Source of the DNA: Cohnella rhizosphaerae
GTDB lineage: Bacteria; Bacillota; Bacilli; Paenibacillales; Paenibacillaceae
DNA: 64,000 nucleotides
NCBI RefSeq assembly: GCF_029525575.1
Contig: NZ_JAPDIA010000008.1
Location: 1,922,001-1,986,000 of the forward strand
Direction: 5' to 3'
Shown here in pieces: positions 15,494 to 26,573 of this stretch. Position numbers and translations under genes: made by a program. Position 1 is the stretch's first letter, and each line of letters starts with the position of its first letter. The notes below the pieces were generated by a model. It had not been told where the DNA came from. It ran no database searches and was given only the letters and a program-made list of their open reading frames with translations.

Positions 15494-18400
15494 TCACGAA
15501 TTCAATCCGTTTATCCGTTGCAGAAACCGCATGAGCACGGTGGCCGCCTCTGCGCGGGTCGCCTGTTTTTGAGGCGCCAGCGTGCCGTCGGCCATACCTT
15601 TGATGAGCCCAAGGCTCACCGCCCGACGCACGGCATCCTGTGCCCATCCGCTAACGTCGGAGGCGTCCTTGTAGGAAGTCAGAGAAGCGGTCGCCGCCCC
15701 GCCGGCAGCCTGCGCGTCGGCCAGGACCAGCGCCCTGGTCAGCAGCTGGCTCATCTGCTCGCGGGTGATGGCCGCGTCCGGATGGAAGGCCGCCCCGCCA
15801 GTCCCTTGCACAAGCCCCCATTGCGATGCCAGATGAACAGCGTCTGCATACCAAGCTCCCTCGCCGACATCGCCGAACATGCCGGACGACGTCGGTCCGT
15901 CCCCGGTCAATCCGAGCGCGCGGACGAGCATGGCGGCGAAGGCCGCACGCGTCACCGGAGCATCGGGATCGAACCGGGTCGGGGCCACTCCCTGCAGCAG
16001 CAGTTTGGATGTCAGCGATTCAACGCTCGCCTGCGCCCAGTGGCCCTGTATATCCGGGAACGTCCGCTGGATTCGCAGCAAGACGTAGGTGCCGTTCGCG
16101 CCGTCTACGATCGAAGCGACAACCGTACCGTCGGCATCGTCGCGAAGCGTATGCGGCACGAAGATCAGTCTTCCCGCAGCCTCATCGTACTTTGCCAGCG
16201 TCAGACCGACAGTTGAGCCGGCTTTCGGCGCCTTCAATTCCTTGATCAGCTTGCCGGGGCCGAAGCCGTTCATCATCGTATCTCCGTCAGCCGTCGCATA
16301 CGACACCTGGAACTGGACGGCCTCGCCGGCCGCTTCGGCTCCGAGTGCCGCCGTCAGCCGCCCAATGTCCGCTTGCCGCCCGTCGTCCGCCGTGCCGATT
16401 CGAATGCGGACGTCTCCGGCAGCGAGCTCGCGCTTCGTCCGGCTCGCCCATTGGTCAAGCGTCTTCGCGGGCAATTCGACGCTGCCCGGGCCGGTTTGAA
16501 TATCAACCGCGAACGTCTTGTTCGCCGACAGCCCCTGAACGAGCCATTCACCGGGCAGTACGATGTCGGCGGGCGACCCGTCCGCATCGGCCTCCGCATG
16601 CAAGGTTACGACACCTTTCCCGTCCTGCTGCAGCGCGGACAGCACTTGCTGCCGAACCTCCGGCTTAACGGTCCAGTACGTCGTCCCGTCCGGACGAACG
16701 TTCGCTTGCATGTCGTCCTTACCGAGCTCGAGCGAACGACCGCCTCCCGTTCCGGACCCGTTCCCTTGCACGCTTCCGGGCGGATTCCCCTGTTCGTTCC
16801 CGGGATTCTCGCCAGGGTTTTCCGTCTCGGGCGATTCGCCTTCATAGGCGCCGATATCCGGCACATTCACCCGGGACGCCCCGGTCAGATCGGTCGCCGG
16901 CGCCCGATCGGCGACGCCTGCATCGATCAGAATGCTGCCTTTCTTTAATCGGAAGTCGCGATTGTCCGCATCGACAAAGCCGGCGTCCGCTTCGATGCGG
17001 ATGTCCGCATACGTATTGGCGCGATCCGCCTTCATGTAGTCGGCAGCCGCTTGCTTGACGTAGGACGCGTTCTTTATTTGCGGCGCATACGTCTTGTACA
17101 CGATTGTATTGTTGCGGAATACATTGCCTTCGATTTCCTTGTCTTCCTCCGAATGATACATTCCGAAGACGGTCGGATCGACCGTTGCTTCCTTTGTCGT
17201 CTGATTCGCCGCATCCTCTACGCGAACCTTCGTGCCTACCGGAATATCGTTGTAGAACACATTATTTTGAATGAATCCGTCGGTGAAGTTGTAGTCGAAG
17301 TAAATGTCATTGTACCAGTTGTTGTAGAACGTATTGTTCGTAATTGTATTGCGCGCACCCATCGTGGCAATGATGCCGTATTTGTTGCGGCTGAATACAT
17401 TGTTCGCGATGACTGAATCGTTGCTGCCTACCGGGAGCCCGTACATCTGGAGTCCGCCGCCAGGCGTGTTGTCGATCACATTGTTCGCGATCGTCCAGTT
17501 GTAAGCCCCGTAGCCGATATAGATGCCGTGATCCGCCTGGGACATCCGATCTTGGGCGATGTCGTGAATGTAAGAATTGCGGATGGAAGAGAAGCTGCCG
17601 TCTCCCAAGATGCCCTCGGTACCATACAGGACGAACTCCTTATTGGAAATTCCCCATATCTCGAGCTTGTTCATATCGATATGCCGGCTGTTGGCCGTTA
17701 CCCATATTGCCGCTCCGGTGTACCCGGTCATCTTCAGCCCTTCGATCCGCCAGTAAGACGATTCGACGAACTTGATCCCGACGTCCTCGCGGAATTTCGT
17801 ATCCATGATGACTTCTTCGCCGGGGTAGTTTCGAACGGTGTACCACAGCTCCGGACTGCCGCCGGCTCCTATAATATCGACCCGTTCGTTGTACGTGCCG
17901 CCGCGAATGAGCAGCGTATCGGTCGGCCGCAGCGACTTCATGCCTTTGCCGATCGTGCGCCACGGCGATTCGAGCGAGCCATCGTTGCTGTCGCTGCCAG
18001 TCGTCGCTACGTAATACGTTTTGTTGCTGTAAGGCGAGAACAGCGCGCCGATGTCGACCGGATTCAAAAACGCGACGCCGTCATAGCCCATCGTCGGCGT
18101 ATCCAGCTCCTTGATCCCCGCTCCTTGCAACGGGCTGCCGGACATCAGGCCGAACTGGTTTTGCGCCGGATCGGCGAACAGCGGGTCCCCTGCCAAGCCG
18201 TGCGCTTCTTTGCCCTGCTGCCGCAGATCGTCAAGCGTCAGGTCTGACGCGCTGCCAGCGGCGCCCTGCCGGACCACCGGCGTCGTGCCGGAGGCATAGG
18301 CATTATAATCCATGTCCAGCGCCAGCACGTCCGCCGCGCGATCCGCGACGACCGCCGTCTTGCCCGCCGAGGCGAATATATTGTTTTTAAGCTTGATGCC

Positions 18401-21400
18401 GCTCGCTGTCGAAGCGACCTGCACGTCCGTCGAAGCGTTGCCGTAAAAATCGTTGTTGTAAACGGCGACGCCGTCTGCCGACGCGCCGAGCCGCAGACCG
18501 ATGCCGCTGTGCAGCAGCAGCGAGCTTCTAACCTTCGACGTCCGGCTCCCGCCGATCGATACGGCTGCCTGCTCCGCCCCGCTGACAAGCAGGCGGTCCA
18601 GCGTCGTCTGCCTAGCGTTGTCGACCTTGACCCCGATCCCCAGCGAGCCCTCGCCAGCGATCTCCAGCCCGTTTAATATAACATCCAGCGTGCCGTCCAA
18701 CTCGACGCCGCTGTCGCCGCTGCCGCGAATCGTCAGATCGACCAGCGACACATGCTCGGCCCCCGCAGCGACGCGCACCGCCCGACCGGCGAATCCTTCA
18801 AAGGAAAAACCGGCGATCGTCCAATAGCTCGTCGAGCCGTCCACCGTCAGCCCGTCCTCGTCCCGGATGAGTACATCGGCCCCCGGCGCCGCCTTTAATT
18901 GATAAGGATCTCCCTTGCGTCCTTCCTTGTTGTGAATGACGATCGGCTCCTCATAGACGCCGCCGGCCACCTCAATCGTCTCGCCCGGCTTCACCAGCGC
19001 GATAGCCTGCCGGATCGAGCGGAAGGGCGCCTGCGCCGAACCGGGATTGGTATCGTCTCCCGACGTCGACACATAATACGTATTCACATCGCCGGTATAC
19101 GCGAACGCCCCGATATCGTAAGGCAGCGTGCGGGGCGTCCCGTTGCGATCGGCGCTCGGTGCGCCACGATCCGTCCCGGTTCCTCGTGCCGCGCTGTAGC
19201 GATACAGGCGGAAGTCGCTCCCCCGCTTCATTCAAATATCCGGGCTCGTCGAGCAAGCCGGATGCTTCCAGGCCGCTTTGCTGCAACTGCGACAGCGTCC
19301 GCGCCTGCGCGGGAGACTCGACGGCAGCGACTCCCGATGTCAGGCTGCGACTGTCGTACAGATTGAAGTCGAAGGTGTTGGCCGTCAAGCTGTCGGCCTG
19401 CTCCGCGATCCATCGTGTCGCGAATATATTGTTCTGCACGACGTTGTTCGCGGGCGACCCGCCCGCATGCCCGAAGCGCACCGACGCACGCTTCCCGCCA
19501 TAGAAGTCGTTGTTGGAGATGGTGTTCCCGTCGGCACCCGCGCCGGCAAGCGCAAGCGCCGTATCGTTGCCGAGGAACAAGTTGTTCGTCGCCTGGCCGC
19601 CCGAAGCGCCTTCGAGCGTCACGGCTGCGCCGTCTTCGTCGTAGCTGAACGTATTCGCGTCCAGCACGAAGCCGGCGCTGCCCGACAGCACGAGGCGGCC
19701 GTCGATGACCGAGCCGCGCACTGTCGCTTCGGATGTGTCCTGTATCGTCACATCCCCGAGCTGTACGTGATTCAATACGATCTGACGGCTGTCCGTCACC
19801 GTCGTCGCGCCGTTCAGGACAGCGCCTGACGAAGCCCCGCGGATCGTAAGCTTGTCCTTGCCGTCTATCGACAGCGCCTCCGGATAGACGCCGTCCGCCA
19901 GCTCGATCGTATCGCCGTCTCCCGCGTGCGAGAGCGCGGCTTCAATCGTACGGAACGGCAGCTCCCTCGTCCCCGGATTGTCGTCCGAGCCATTCGGCGA
20001 CACATACCGGACAGCGCTGCCGTCATAGGCAAACGCGCCGATGTCGCTGCTGTCCGCTCTGCTCTTTCCGTCCTTGTCCTCGGCGGGCAGCCGCTCCGGG
20101 TTCGCTTTGCCGATCAAGGTCGCGCTGGCAGCCGTCAGATGGAAGTCCAGCGCAGCCGGATCGCGGAACGCAGCCCCTCCGATCGTCCCGTGCTCCTCCA
20201 GTCCGAGTGAAAGCATGCCTTCCAGCGTCAACCGTCCGTCTCCTTCGATGATTTCCTTCGTCAGGCCGGGAGCGTCCAGATTGTAGCTGTTGTAGTCGAA
20301 CGCATTCAAGGACAGGAACGACTCGGGATTTTGCAGCACCGAGCTGAATGCGTTGTTCATGAATGAATTGTCTTGCGGAATACCGGACAGATTCCTTGCC
20401 CATACATCGAATTTATTGCCGTAGAACGTGTTGTTGTCGATTTGGTTGTTAGCCGTGGCGGAAGCCGCCATGCCGAGACCGTATACGTTGTCGTACACAA
20501 CATTGTTGAAGATGCGGTTGTCGTGAGCGCCATCGTACAAAAACAAGCCGCCGTAATAGCCGTTGTTGCCGTGAATGACATTGTTGTACGCCGTCACATT
20601 TTTGGAACCCTGACGGATCATGATGCCGCACTCCGCGTCATACATTTCGTTGTTACGCAGCGTGACGTTTTGCGAATCGTGCACGATCATGGCCGTGCCG
20701 CTCTTGCTCGTGCCGCGATAGGTGAATCCGAGCCCCCTCGATCAGCACGTTGCTGCTGAACAAGACATACCCGACATAAGCGGTTTGGGCCAGGTCGTTT
20801 TTGATGACCACCTTCTCGCCGGCATAGTTGCGCACATGGATGAGCGGGCTGTCCGGCTTGTTTTGCCCCTTCGTATTAATGAGCAAGTATCCGTTGTAGG
20901 TGCCGCCGCGGATAATAAGCGTGTCGCCCGGCTGCAGCTTGCCGCTCGCATACACGATCGTGCCCAGCGGCTTGTCGATCGTGCCGGGATTGTTGTCGTC
21001 GCCGTTCGGCGCCAAATAATAAGTGATTCCGCCAGTCGCCGATTTCACATACGCATAAGCGCCGACGTCGATCGGTTCCTGCCTCGCGACAGCGTCCAGG
21101 TCCTCTGACGGCGCGCCGTCCGGCGTCCCGCTGCCGATGGCGACGCTTCGTTCCAGCAGGTGAAAATCAGCGCTGTCCGGCGATTGCAGACGCGCGTTGC
21201 CGATGACGCCGTGCCGTTCCTGACCGGCGGCGCGCAGCGGGTCGAGGGTCAGGCCTTGCCCTTCGACGATGCTGTCCAGATTCGGCGATTGCGTATTGTA
21301 GACGTTGTAGTCCAGCACGTTCAGCGTCAGAAATGTTCCCGCCGGCTCTGCAGCCGATACATCGACACCCTTCAGCTTCGCGCCGAAAATATGGTTGACG

Positions 21401-23212
21401 AGCCGGTTGTCCTTCGGGACGCCGTTCAGGTCGCTGCGGACATACAGATCGTAGGAATTGCCGTGCATCGTGTTGTTCGCAAGCGTATTGCCCTGTGTCC
21501 GCTGATCGATGAGCTGTATTCCGTAATAGCTGTTATAGATCAGGTTGTTGAACACATGGCCGCCCGAAGCGTTGTACAGCGTCAGCGCCCCGTTGTCGGA
21601 GCTGATGTTGTACAGCCTGGACCCCGATAATTCGAAGCCGGCCGAGCCTTCGCGCACATAGACGCCGACCGTCGCATCGTGGAATTCGCTGCGCTGGACC
21701 TTGACGTTCAAGGAGTCGTGCACATACAGCCCGACGCCGCTCGTGCCGCTATTCTCGAACGTGAACGACAGTCCCTTGATCTTCACGTTGCTGCTCGACA
21801 GCACGTAGCCGGCGTAGCTGCGTTCGCCGCCCTGAATGACGGCCTTCTCGCCCATATAATTGCTGACGTAAATGGCCGGGCTTGACGGATCGCCCTTGCC
21901 TTTGCCTTCGATCAGCATGTAGCCCGGATACGTGCCGCCCCGGATGTACAGCGAATCGCCGGGCTGCAGCTTGCCGCTGGCATAGGCGATCGTCCCGAAC
22001 GGCCGGTCGAGCGTGCCGGGATTGTCATCGCTGCCGTTCGGCGCAAGGAAATATTGCTTGCCCTGCGTTCCGCCGCCCTGACCGGCATCGTACTTGTAAG
22101 CGCCGATATCGATTGGCAGCGAGCGGGTTGTCCCGTCTTTATCGGCGATGGAATAATAGGAATCGGTGCCCGCTCCGATCGCTGCGCTCCCCCTCCTGAA
22201 TGCGGAAGTCGCCCGCTCCGGGATTTGCAAGCTGCGCCTCGCCGATGATGCCGTGACGCTCCTGGTTTTTGGCCTGCAGAGGGGCCAGGCTCAGCGTCGG
22301 CGAATCCGCCAATATGCGGGTCAGCGTCGGGGATTGTGTATTGTAGAGGTTGTAATCGAGTGTATTCTGATCGAGGAAGGTGCCGGGCTCCTTGATCGCC
22401 GCGCCGAAGATGTTGTTGACGAACCGGTTCGACGTCGGCGTACCGTTAAGGTCGCCCCGCACATACATATCGTAATCGTTGTTGTAGAGTGAATTGTTGT
22501 AGAGCGTATTGCCGGCAGTCGTCTGCGCGATGAGCTGAATACCGTAGTAATTGCCCGTCATCGTATTGTTGTAGACTTGGCCGTTCTTGGCATTGTACAG
22601 CGTAATCGCGCCATTATCCGAACGGATGTTGGAGAAGCTGGAGTTCGATATCGTGAATCGGTCCGTTCCCTCCCGGACGTAGACGCCGACTGAAGCGTCG
22701 CTGAACACGCTGTCGTTCACGCCGACGTCGATCGAATCGTGCATATACAGCGCTACGCCTGTCGTGCCGCTGTTGGCATATGTAAATGTCAAATCGCTAA
22801 GATGAATGTTGCGGCTGGACAAAATGTAGGCGGCATACGAACGCTCGCCTCCCTGAATGATCGCCTCCCCGGTGCCGTCTCCGCGCACCTCGATAGCCGG
22901 GCTTGACGGATCGGCTTTGCCTTGTCCATTAATCAGCAAGTACCCCGGATACGTACCCGGTCCGACGATGAGCGTATCGCCGGGCCGAAGCTTGCCGCTG
23001 GCATACGTAATGGTGCCGAACGGCTCGCTTTGCGTACCGGCGTTTTGGTCATTGCCGTTCGCAGCTAAGTAATAAACGCTGCCTGCAACCGAAGTGCCGG
23101 TATCCCCGGTCCCGGCCGCTGCCGCTTCAAACCGCCCTGCAGGCGCGAAAAGAGAGAGCATTAAATAAAATACGAGAGCCCTACACAAGTAGTTAGCGCT
23201 TCTTTTATTCAT
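15494..23212 (-). CDS. Giant six-module parallel beta-helix protein with C-terminal SLH domains
   Basis: The protein has about 2571 residues and is exported (signal peptide ending near FAPAGRFEAAAAG). Six modules each begin with a line of the type YYLAPNGDDNNPGTIDKP followed by PGDTLIIRGGTYNGYLLI, near residues 47, 384, 729, 1067, 1374 and 1732. Each module continues as right-handed beta-helix coils rich in Asn ladders (NNTFYGNKFDV, NNVIDNTPGGG), the pectate-lyase-like fold typical of polysaccharide lyases and hydrolases. Three SLH domains close the protein from about residue 2382. Three breaks carry one extra base each (C5 runs at 22189-22193, 20733-20737 and 19220-19224); correction gives 2572 whole codons. 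The ATG at 23212 has AAGGAG 14 bases upstream. Catalysis is not proven from sequence; the protein may be a lyase or a binding scaffold. Confidence 0.86.
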
Positions 23213-23269
23213 TTTGACGTTGTCATCTCCTTCACATCAATAGTCAGATTTGATCAAGTGGCTTTTTTA

Positions 23270-23283
23270 CGAGAACGCTTTCT
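23270..23283 (-). promoter_or_regulatory. cre-like site in the beta-helix gene leader
   Basis: The minus strand reads AGAAAGCGTTCTCG, which matches 11 of 14 positions of the CcpA site TGAAAGCGTTTTCA. It lies about 55 bases into the transcript, a typical roadblock position. Support comes from resemblance only. Confidence 0.4.
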
Positions 23284-23318
23284 TAATTGCTCTTTCTTCT
23301 CTCCTCCTTTCAATTTTA

Positions 23319-23341
23319 GGTATAGGTTTAGTACCAATACC
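23319..23341 (-). promoter_or_regulatory. Putative operator of the beta-helix gene
   Basis: On the minus strand, ATTGGTACTAAACCTATACC starts right after the -10 box. It matches the operator at 13933-13954 at about four of five positions and has a TTGGT-N5-ACC inverted core. Confidence 0.6.
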
Positions 23342-23371
23342 ATTATTGAACATTTTTTGTTATTCCGTCAA
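23342..23371 (-). promoter_or_regulatory. Promoter of the beta-helix gene
   Basis: On the minus strand TTGACG (23366-23371) and AATAAT (23342-23347) are 18 bases apart. The leader to the ATG is about 120 bases. Confidence 0.6.
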
Positions 23372-23479
23372 CATCATTTGTTAACTTTGTTAACGCATTA
23401 CATGGGAAGCGGAATATCTTCTGCCGGAAAAAAACGATGTACGTACAAACCCATGCCGGGTCGTACAATAAGAAACCGT

Positions 23480-23965
23480 CAGAGAAGGTCGCCCTGACGG
23501 TCCTAGCATCAAGCGCGTGCACGATCGGCGGGCAGCCCGCAACCTCCTGAACGCACAACCAACCGCTCCAACGCCTCCACAGCCGCCGCCAGCGAGGTTC
23601 GATTGAATGGCGTCTGTGCGCGATCAGAATACGTGAAGGATTAGGATTTCTTTGAGTCATGCTAACACCTCAGCAAAATGGATGCTGATTTGCAGCAACT
23701 TCCTCTTCAGCTTGTCCAATCGACAGAAAAGCCGGTGCGAATGTGATTTTTTATCCCCCCCTCTCGCATTGCGCGACGATGCGAGAGGGGCCGTTATGCC
23801 GACATATTTAACCTTGAACAACGCAAGATCTGCGGGCTTGGCGGGCTTACGCTCACCGACTAGCAATAGCTGTTGAAACGCATTTATTTCTTTTGACCAC
23901 GATATTATTGGGGCAAATAAGTGTTGAAGCGCAATTAAATTCCCACTTTCGAGCGTTTTGACCCG
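23480..23965. repeat. Intergenic repeat family 1, copy 2
   Basis: This is collinear with 1330-1755 but carries an extra ~80-90 bp (about 23731-23809) directly after TTGTCCAAT. The extra DNA is a hairpin element related to the one at 13057-13092. Confidence 0.75.
23758..23790. repeat. Hairpin element, copy 2, inserted in the intergenic repeat
   Basis: There is a perfect 12 bp stem, CCCCTCTCGCAT with ATGCGAGAGGGG, around a short loop containing GCGCGACG. Copy 1 of the surrounding repeat lacks it, so it probably inserted after the repeat was duplicated. Confidence 0.7.
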
Positions 23966-24060
23966 GTCGCCCCCAACTCCCAGCTCCCGGCTTATCCGTG
24001 TCAAGATTAAGCCCAGTTGCGCTTGATTTCCTCCTGGCACATCATATTACAAGAAAAACA

Positions 24061-24120
24061 AAAAAGGATCGTCCTCCACCCGGCCCAGAGAGGCCTTGGG
24101 TGGGCGGCGGACGATCCTTT
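24061..24120 (-). terminator. Terminator of the importer/deacetylase operon
   Basis: The arms AAAAGGATCGTCC and GGACGATCCTTTT flank an inner CCACCC/GGGTGG stem. The site lies 27 bases beyond the stop of the cyclase-like gene and could work in both directions. Confidence 0.9.
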
Positions 24121-24147
24121 TATGGCTTGCTGCCGCAGGTTCACAGG

Positions 24148-24804
24148 TTACTCGCGCATAACAATCGCGCGACAAGGAGATGCGCAGAGCTCCGGGATAG
24201 CCAAGGGCAGCACGACAAGTTGCCAGGGAACGGCGCCTTCGGCCGCCCGCAGATTAACGAGAGGAGCGAGCAGCAGTCGGTTTTCCTTGTAATAAGCGTT
24301 CAATACGCTCAGCTCGCCCTCGGAGCGCGGGTCCTGCACCGACGGCACATCCACTCCGAGCATCGCGACGCCCCGGTCGATGATCCATTCGATCGTTCCC
24401 TCTCCGAAGTAAGGGCAGCGATCCGCATACCCTGCCCGATTCCAGTTCCGGTCCCATCCCGTCGCGATCAGCAGCGCATCGCCGGGCTGCAGACAGCCGC
24501 CGACGGCTGCCTCCAGCTCTTCCGGAAGGATCGTTTCCAGCTCCTGCTTTTCCGGCAGTTGGGCTACCCAGGCGCGCAGCACGCAGCGCTCAAGCGGCAC
24601 ATCGCCCAGAAGCTCCCGATCGGGATACAAATGACCGGCCGTCTCCAGATACGTCCCCGTCAGCGAGTGCAGGTGCATCCGATGAGCCGCGAATCCATTC
24701 TGCTCTACGGTTGCCAAAGGCTGAACAAGGGGCTCCGGGAAGGGATGGCCGTAGCCCCACATCCCATTGCTGATCGTGCCCGTCAGATCAATGAGTTGGC
24801 GCAA
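24148..24804 (-). CDS. Cyclase/kynurenine-formamidase-like protein with altered metal motif
   Basis: This 218-residue protein resembles the cyclase family (PF04199 type), metal-dependent hydrolases with the signature HxGTHxDxPxH. Here that segment reads SLTGTYLETAGH: the first and second His are Leu and Tyr, Asp is Glu, and only the last His remains. Activity may therefore be changed or lost. LQPGDALLIATGWDRNW and the later DVPSVQD match the fold. The TTG at 24804 is chosen because GGAGGAG stands eight bases upstream; the longer frame to 24879 lacks such a site. It overlaps the end of the deacetylase-like gene by 22 bases, so it is the last, coupled gene of the operon. Its substrate is unknown, probably a lactone or amide of a sugar-derived compound (inference). 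Confidence 0.75.
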   Translation of the reverse strand: MRQLIDLTGTISNGMWGYGHPFPEPLVQPLATVEQNGFAAHRMHLHSLTGTYLETAGHLYPDRELLGDVPLERCVLRAWVAQLPEKQELETILPEELEAAVGGCLQPGDALLIATGWDRNWNRAGYADRCPYFGEGTIEWIIDRGVAMLGVDVPSVQDPRSEGELSVLNAYYKENRLLLAPLVNLRAAEGAVPWQLVVLPLAIPELCASPCRAIVMRE

Positions 24805-26558
24805 TCGCTTTTCTCCTCCTCCGGATTCGGTTGAGCCGTGCCGAGCTTTTGCTCCGAATGGACGACCGTGCGTCGGCAAGGATGACCGTAGCGGTATTCA
24901 ACCGGCCCATCCGCCTGAGCCCCGTCCGGAACCGGAATGTACACCACGACGCCTGGACCGTCCGCAGCGCGCTCAACGGACAAGCGGCCGGGTCCGGGCT
25001 GCGACCACTTCAAGCTTCTTCTCGTATTCTCCCAAGCTGCCAGCTGTCCGCTTGTCCAGAACTCGAAGCCTTTTGCTTTCGCTTGCTCCACTACGTCGCG
25101 GAATCCCTCTCGAACCGCCGGGTCTGTCAGCAGATAGATTTGATGGAACAAAAAGTGAGCGACGCCCCGGACGGATTGAACGGTGTCCAGAAAAAGCCCG
25201 ATGGCGGAGCGATCTCCCCATCCGTCAAGCCCCATATCCTGGGATAGAAACCCGACCTCCAACACCTGGAACAACCGGTTCGATTCGCGAAGCGAGGCGA
25301 TAGGCCGGTAGGGCTGCGCGGTTCCGAAAAGAAACCCGACATTCCCCCGCTTGCTTGGACCGCGAGACTGATCCAGCTGAATGCCGTTTTGTTCGCACCA
25401 CAAAAACAAATCGTCCCAGCCTTCAAATCTCGTGTAATGGTTTTTGTTGAAACCGATCCGCTGCTCGCCCGCCGCGCTCTTGAACCAGCGGCATTGTTCG
25501 GCGAACGCCTCCCGGCTCCACCGGCCTCCCTGGGACTCCATCGCATTGAAGTGCAGTCCGATCTCATGCCCGTCCTTCCGCGCCGCATCGTATATGGAAG
25601 GACGATATCCCGGCTCAAGGATGCACCAGCTGGAGCGGACCTGATGCTCCGACAATATCCGCAGAGCCGTCTCCGCGCTGTCATTGTCATTCATATCGCT
25701 ATCGAAGGAAATGGCCGCGATCCCTTCCACGCCGTCCGGCAGCAAATCGGCAAAGGGAAGCGTCAGGCCGATGCCGGCGCAAACGGAAACGAGATGAGAC
25801 AGCCACCGCTCGCGCCAGTAGTCCGCGTAAGGATACGCCATGTACGGCGTTCCGTTCGGCGTCTGCAGGCGATCCTTGTCCCAGTCCATCACGCAGCCGT
25901 CGTCGGCTTTCAGCAAGCCGTCATTCACCTCGGCCGTGCCGTCCGCAGCCGGAATGCCATCCGACAAGACGGGGCCGTCCCCCTGCTGCAGCCGAACGAT
26001 CGTATTCGGGATGTCGACCGCCCAGCGTTCGAGCTTCCCTTTGCCCACCCGGATCGAGACGAGAGCCGGCAGCTCGCCGGCTCCCGAATCGGCTTCCGGC
26101 TCCAGACGCCCTGCTGCGGCATATTCGATTTGCGAACGGTATCCTTCGCCGGAAGCTTTGATCCATGCGCGCCCCTGCGTGAACCGAAGGCCGGATTGGG
26201 CCGGCTCTCCTCCATCCACGAAGGCGTATCCGGTCTGCGCATGCCGCACCGGACGGAAGCCCAGGTCGCGGGCAAGACTGTTCAAAGAACCGTAGCTGAC
26301 CACGATGCCGCCCCGGTCCATATAGTCGAGCAGCGCCTCCTGCGTGCGTCGAGGCATGTCATCGACCAGAACCGCCAGCACCAGATCATACTGGCCCGAC
26401 ACGGCCTCCTCTACACGCTCCAGCCAGCTGTAGGGGATCGAACGCTGCTCCAGCAGCTCCCTTACATAACCTTCGAACACCTGAATGCCGTTTGCCCATC
26501 TTCTTGCAGCTGTCGTTTGCTCGAAGAGCACGCCTAGCCTGGCCAATCTATACACCAT
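24783..26558 (-). CDS. NodB-like polysaccharide deacetylase with N-terminal GATase-like domain
   Basis: The protein has 591 residues and no signal peptide, so it is cytosolic. Residues 1-110 look like a class I amidotransferase/trimerisation-type alpha/beta domain (GIVVSYGSLNSLARDLGF). Then comes a beta region and, from about 275, a NodB-like domain with metal-binding Asp in AISFDSDMN and the His pair in HEIGLHFNAM. HYTRFEGWDDLFLWCEQNGI and FHQIYLL follow. It is paralogous along its whole length to 38089-39814. It lies in the importer operon, 15 bases after the second permease gene, with AAGGACG before its ATG. It may remove acetyl groups from imported oligosaccharides (inference); the exact substrate cannot be read from sequence. 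Confidence 0.78.
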   Translation of the reverse strand: MVYRLARLGVLFEQTTAARRWANGIQVFEGYVRELLEQRSIPYSWLERVEEAVSGQYDLVLAVLVDDMPRRTQEALLDYMDRGGIVVSYGSLNSLARDLGFRPVRHAQTGYAFVDGGEPAQSGLRFTQGRAWIKASGEGYRSQIEYAAAGRLEPEADSGAGELPALVSIRVGKGKLERWAVDIPNTIVRLQQGDGPVLSDGIPAADGTAEVNDGLLKADDGCVMDWDKDRLQTPNGTPYMAYPYADYWRERWLSHLVSVCAGIGLTLPFADLLPDGVEGIAAISFDSDMNDNDSAETALRILSEHQVRSSWCILEPGYRPSIYDAARKDGHEIGLHFNAMESQGGRWSREAFAEQCRWFKSAAGEQRIGFNKNHYTRFEGWDDLFLWCEQNGIQLDQSRGPSKRGNVGFLFGTAQPYRPIASLRESNRLFQVLEVGFLSQDMGLDGWGDRSAIGLFLDTVQSVRGVAHFLFHQIYLLTDPAVREGFRDVVEQAKAKGFEFWTSGQLAAWENTRRSLKWSQPGPGRLSVERAADGPGVVVYIPVPDGAQADGPVEYRYGHPCRRTVVHSEQKLGTAQPNPEEEKSDCANSLI

Positions 26559-26573
26559 TCAACACGTCCTTCA

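Larger units (their letters stand above)
23213..24059. other. Gene-free stretch: beta-helix gene promoter region and second intergenic repeat
   Basis: The left part holds the leader, operator and promoter of the beta-helix gene. The right part (about 23480-23965) is copy 2 of the ~430 bp repeat, interrupted by a ~80 bp hairpin element. The minus-strand frame 23657-24040 falls in this repeat, is not kept in copy 1 and looks spurious. Confidence 0.7.

Noticed and set aside
23657-24040. 127-codon minus-strand frame
   Set aside because: It lies in the intergenic repeat; the matching DNA near 1330-1812 does not keep the frame.
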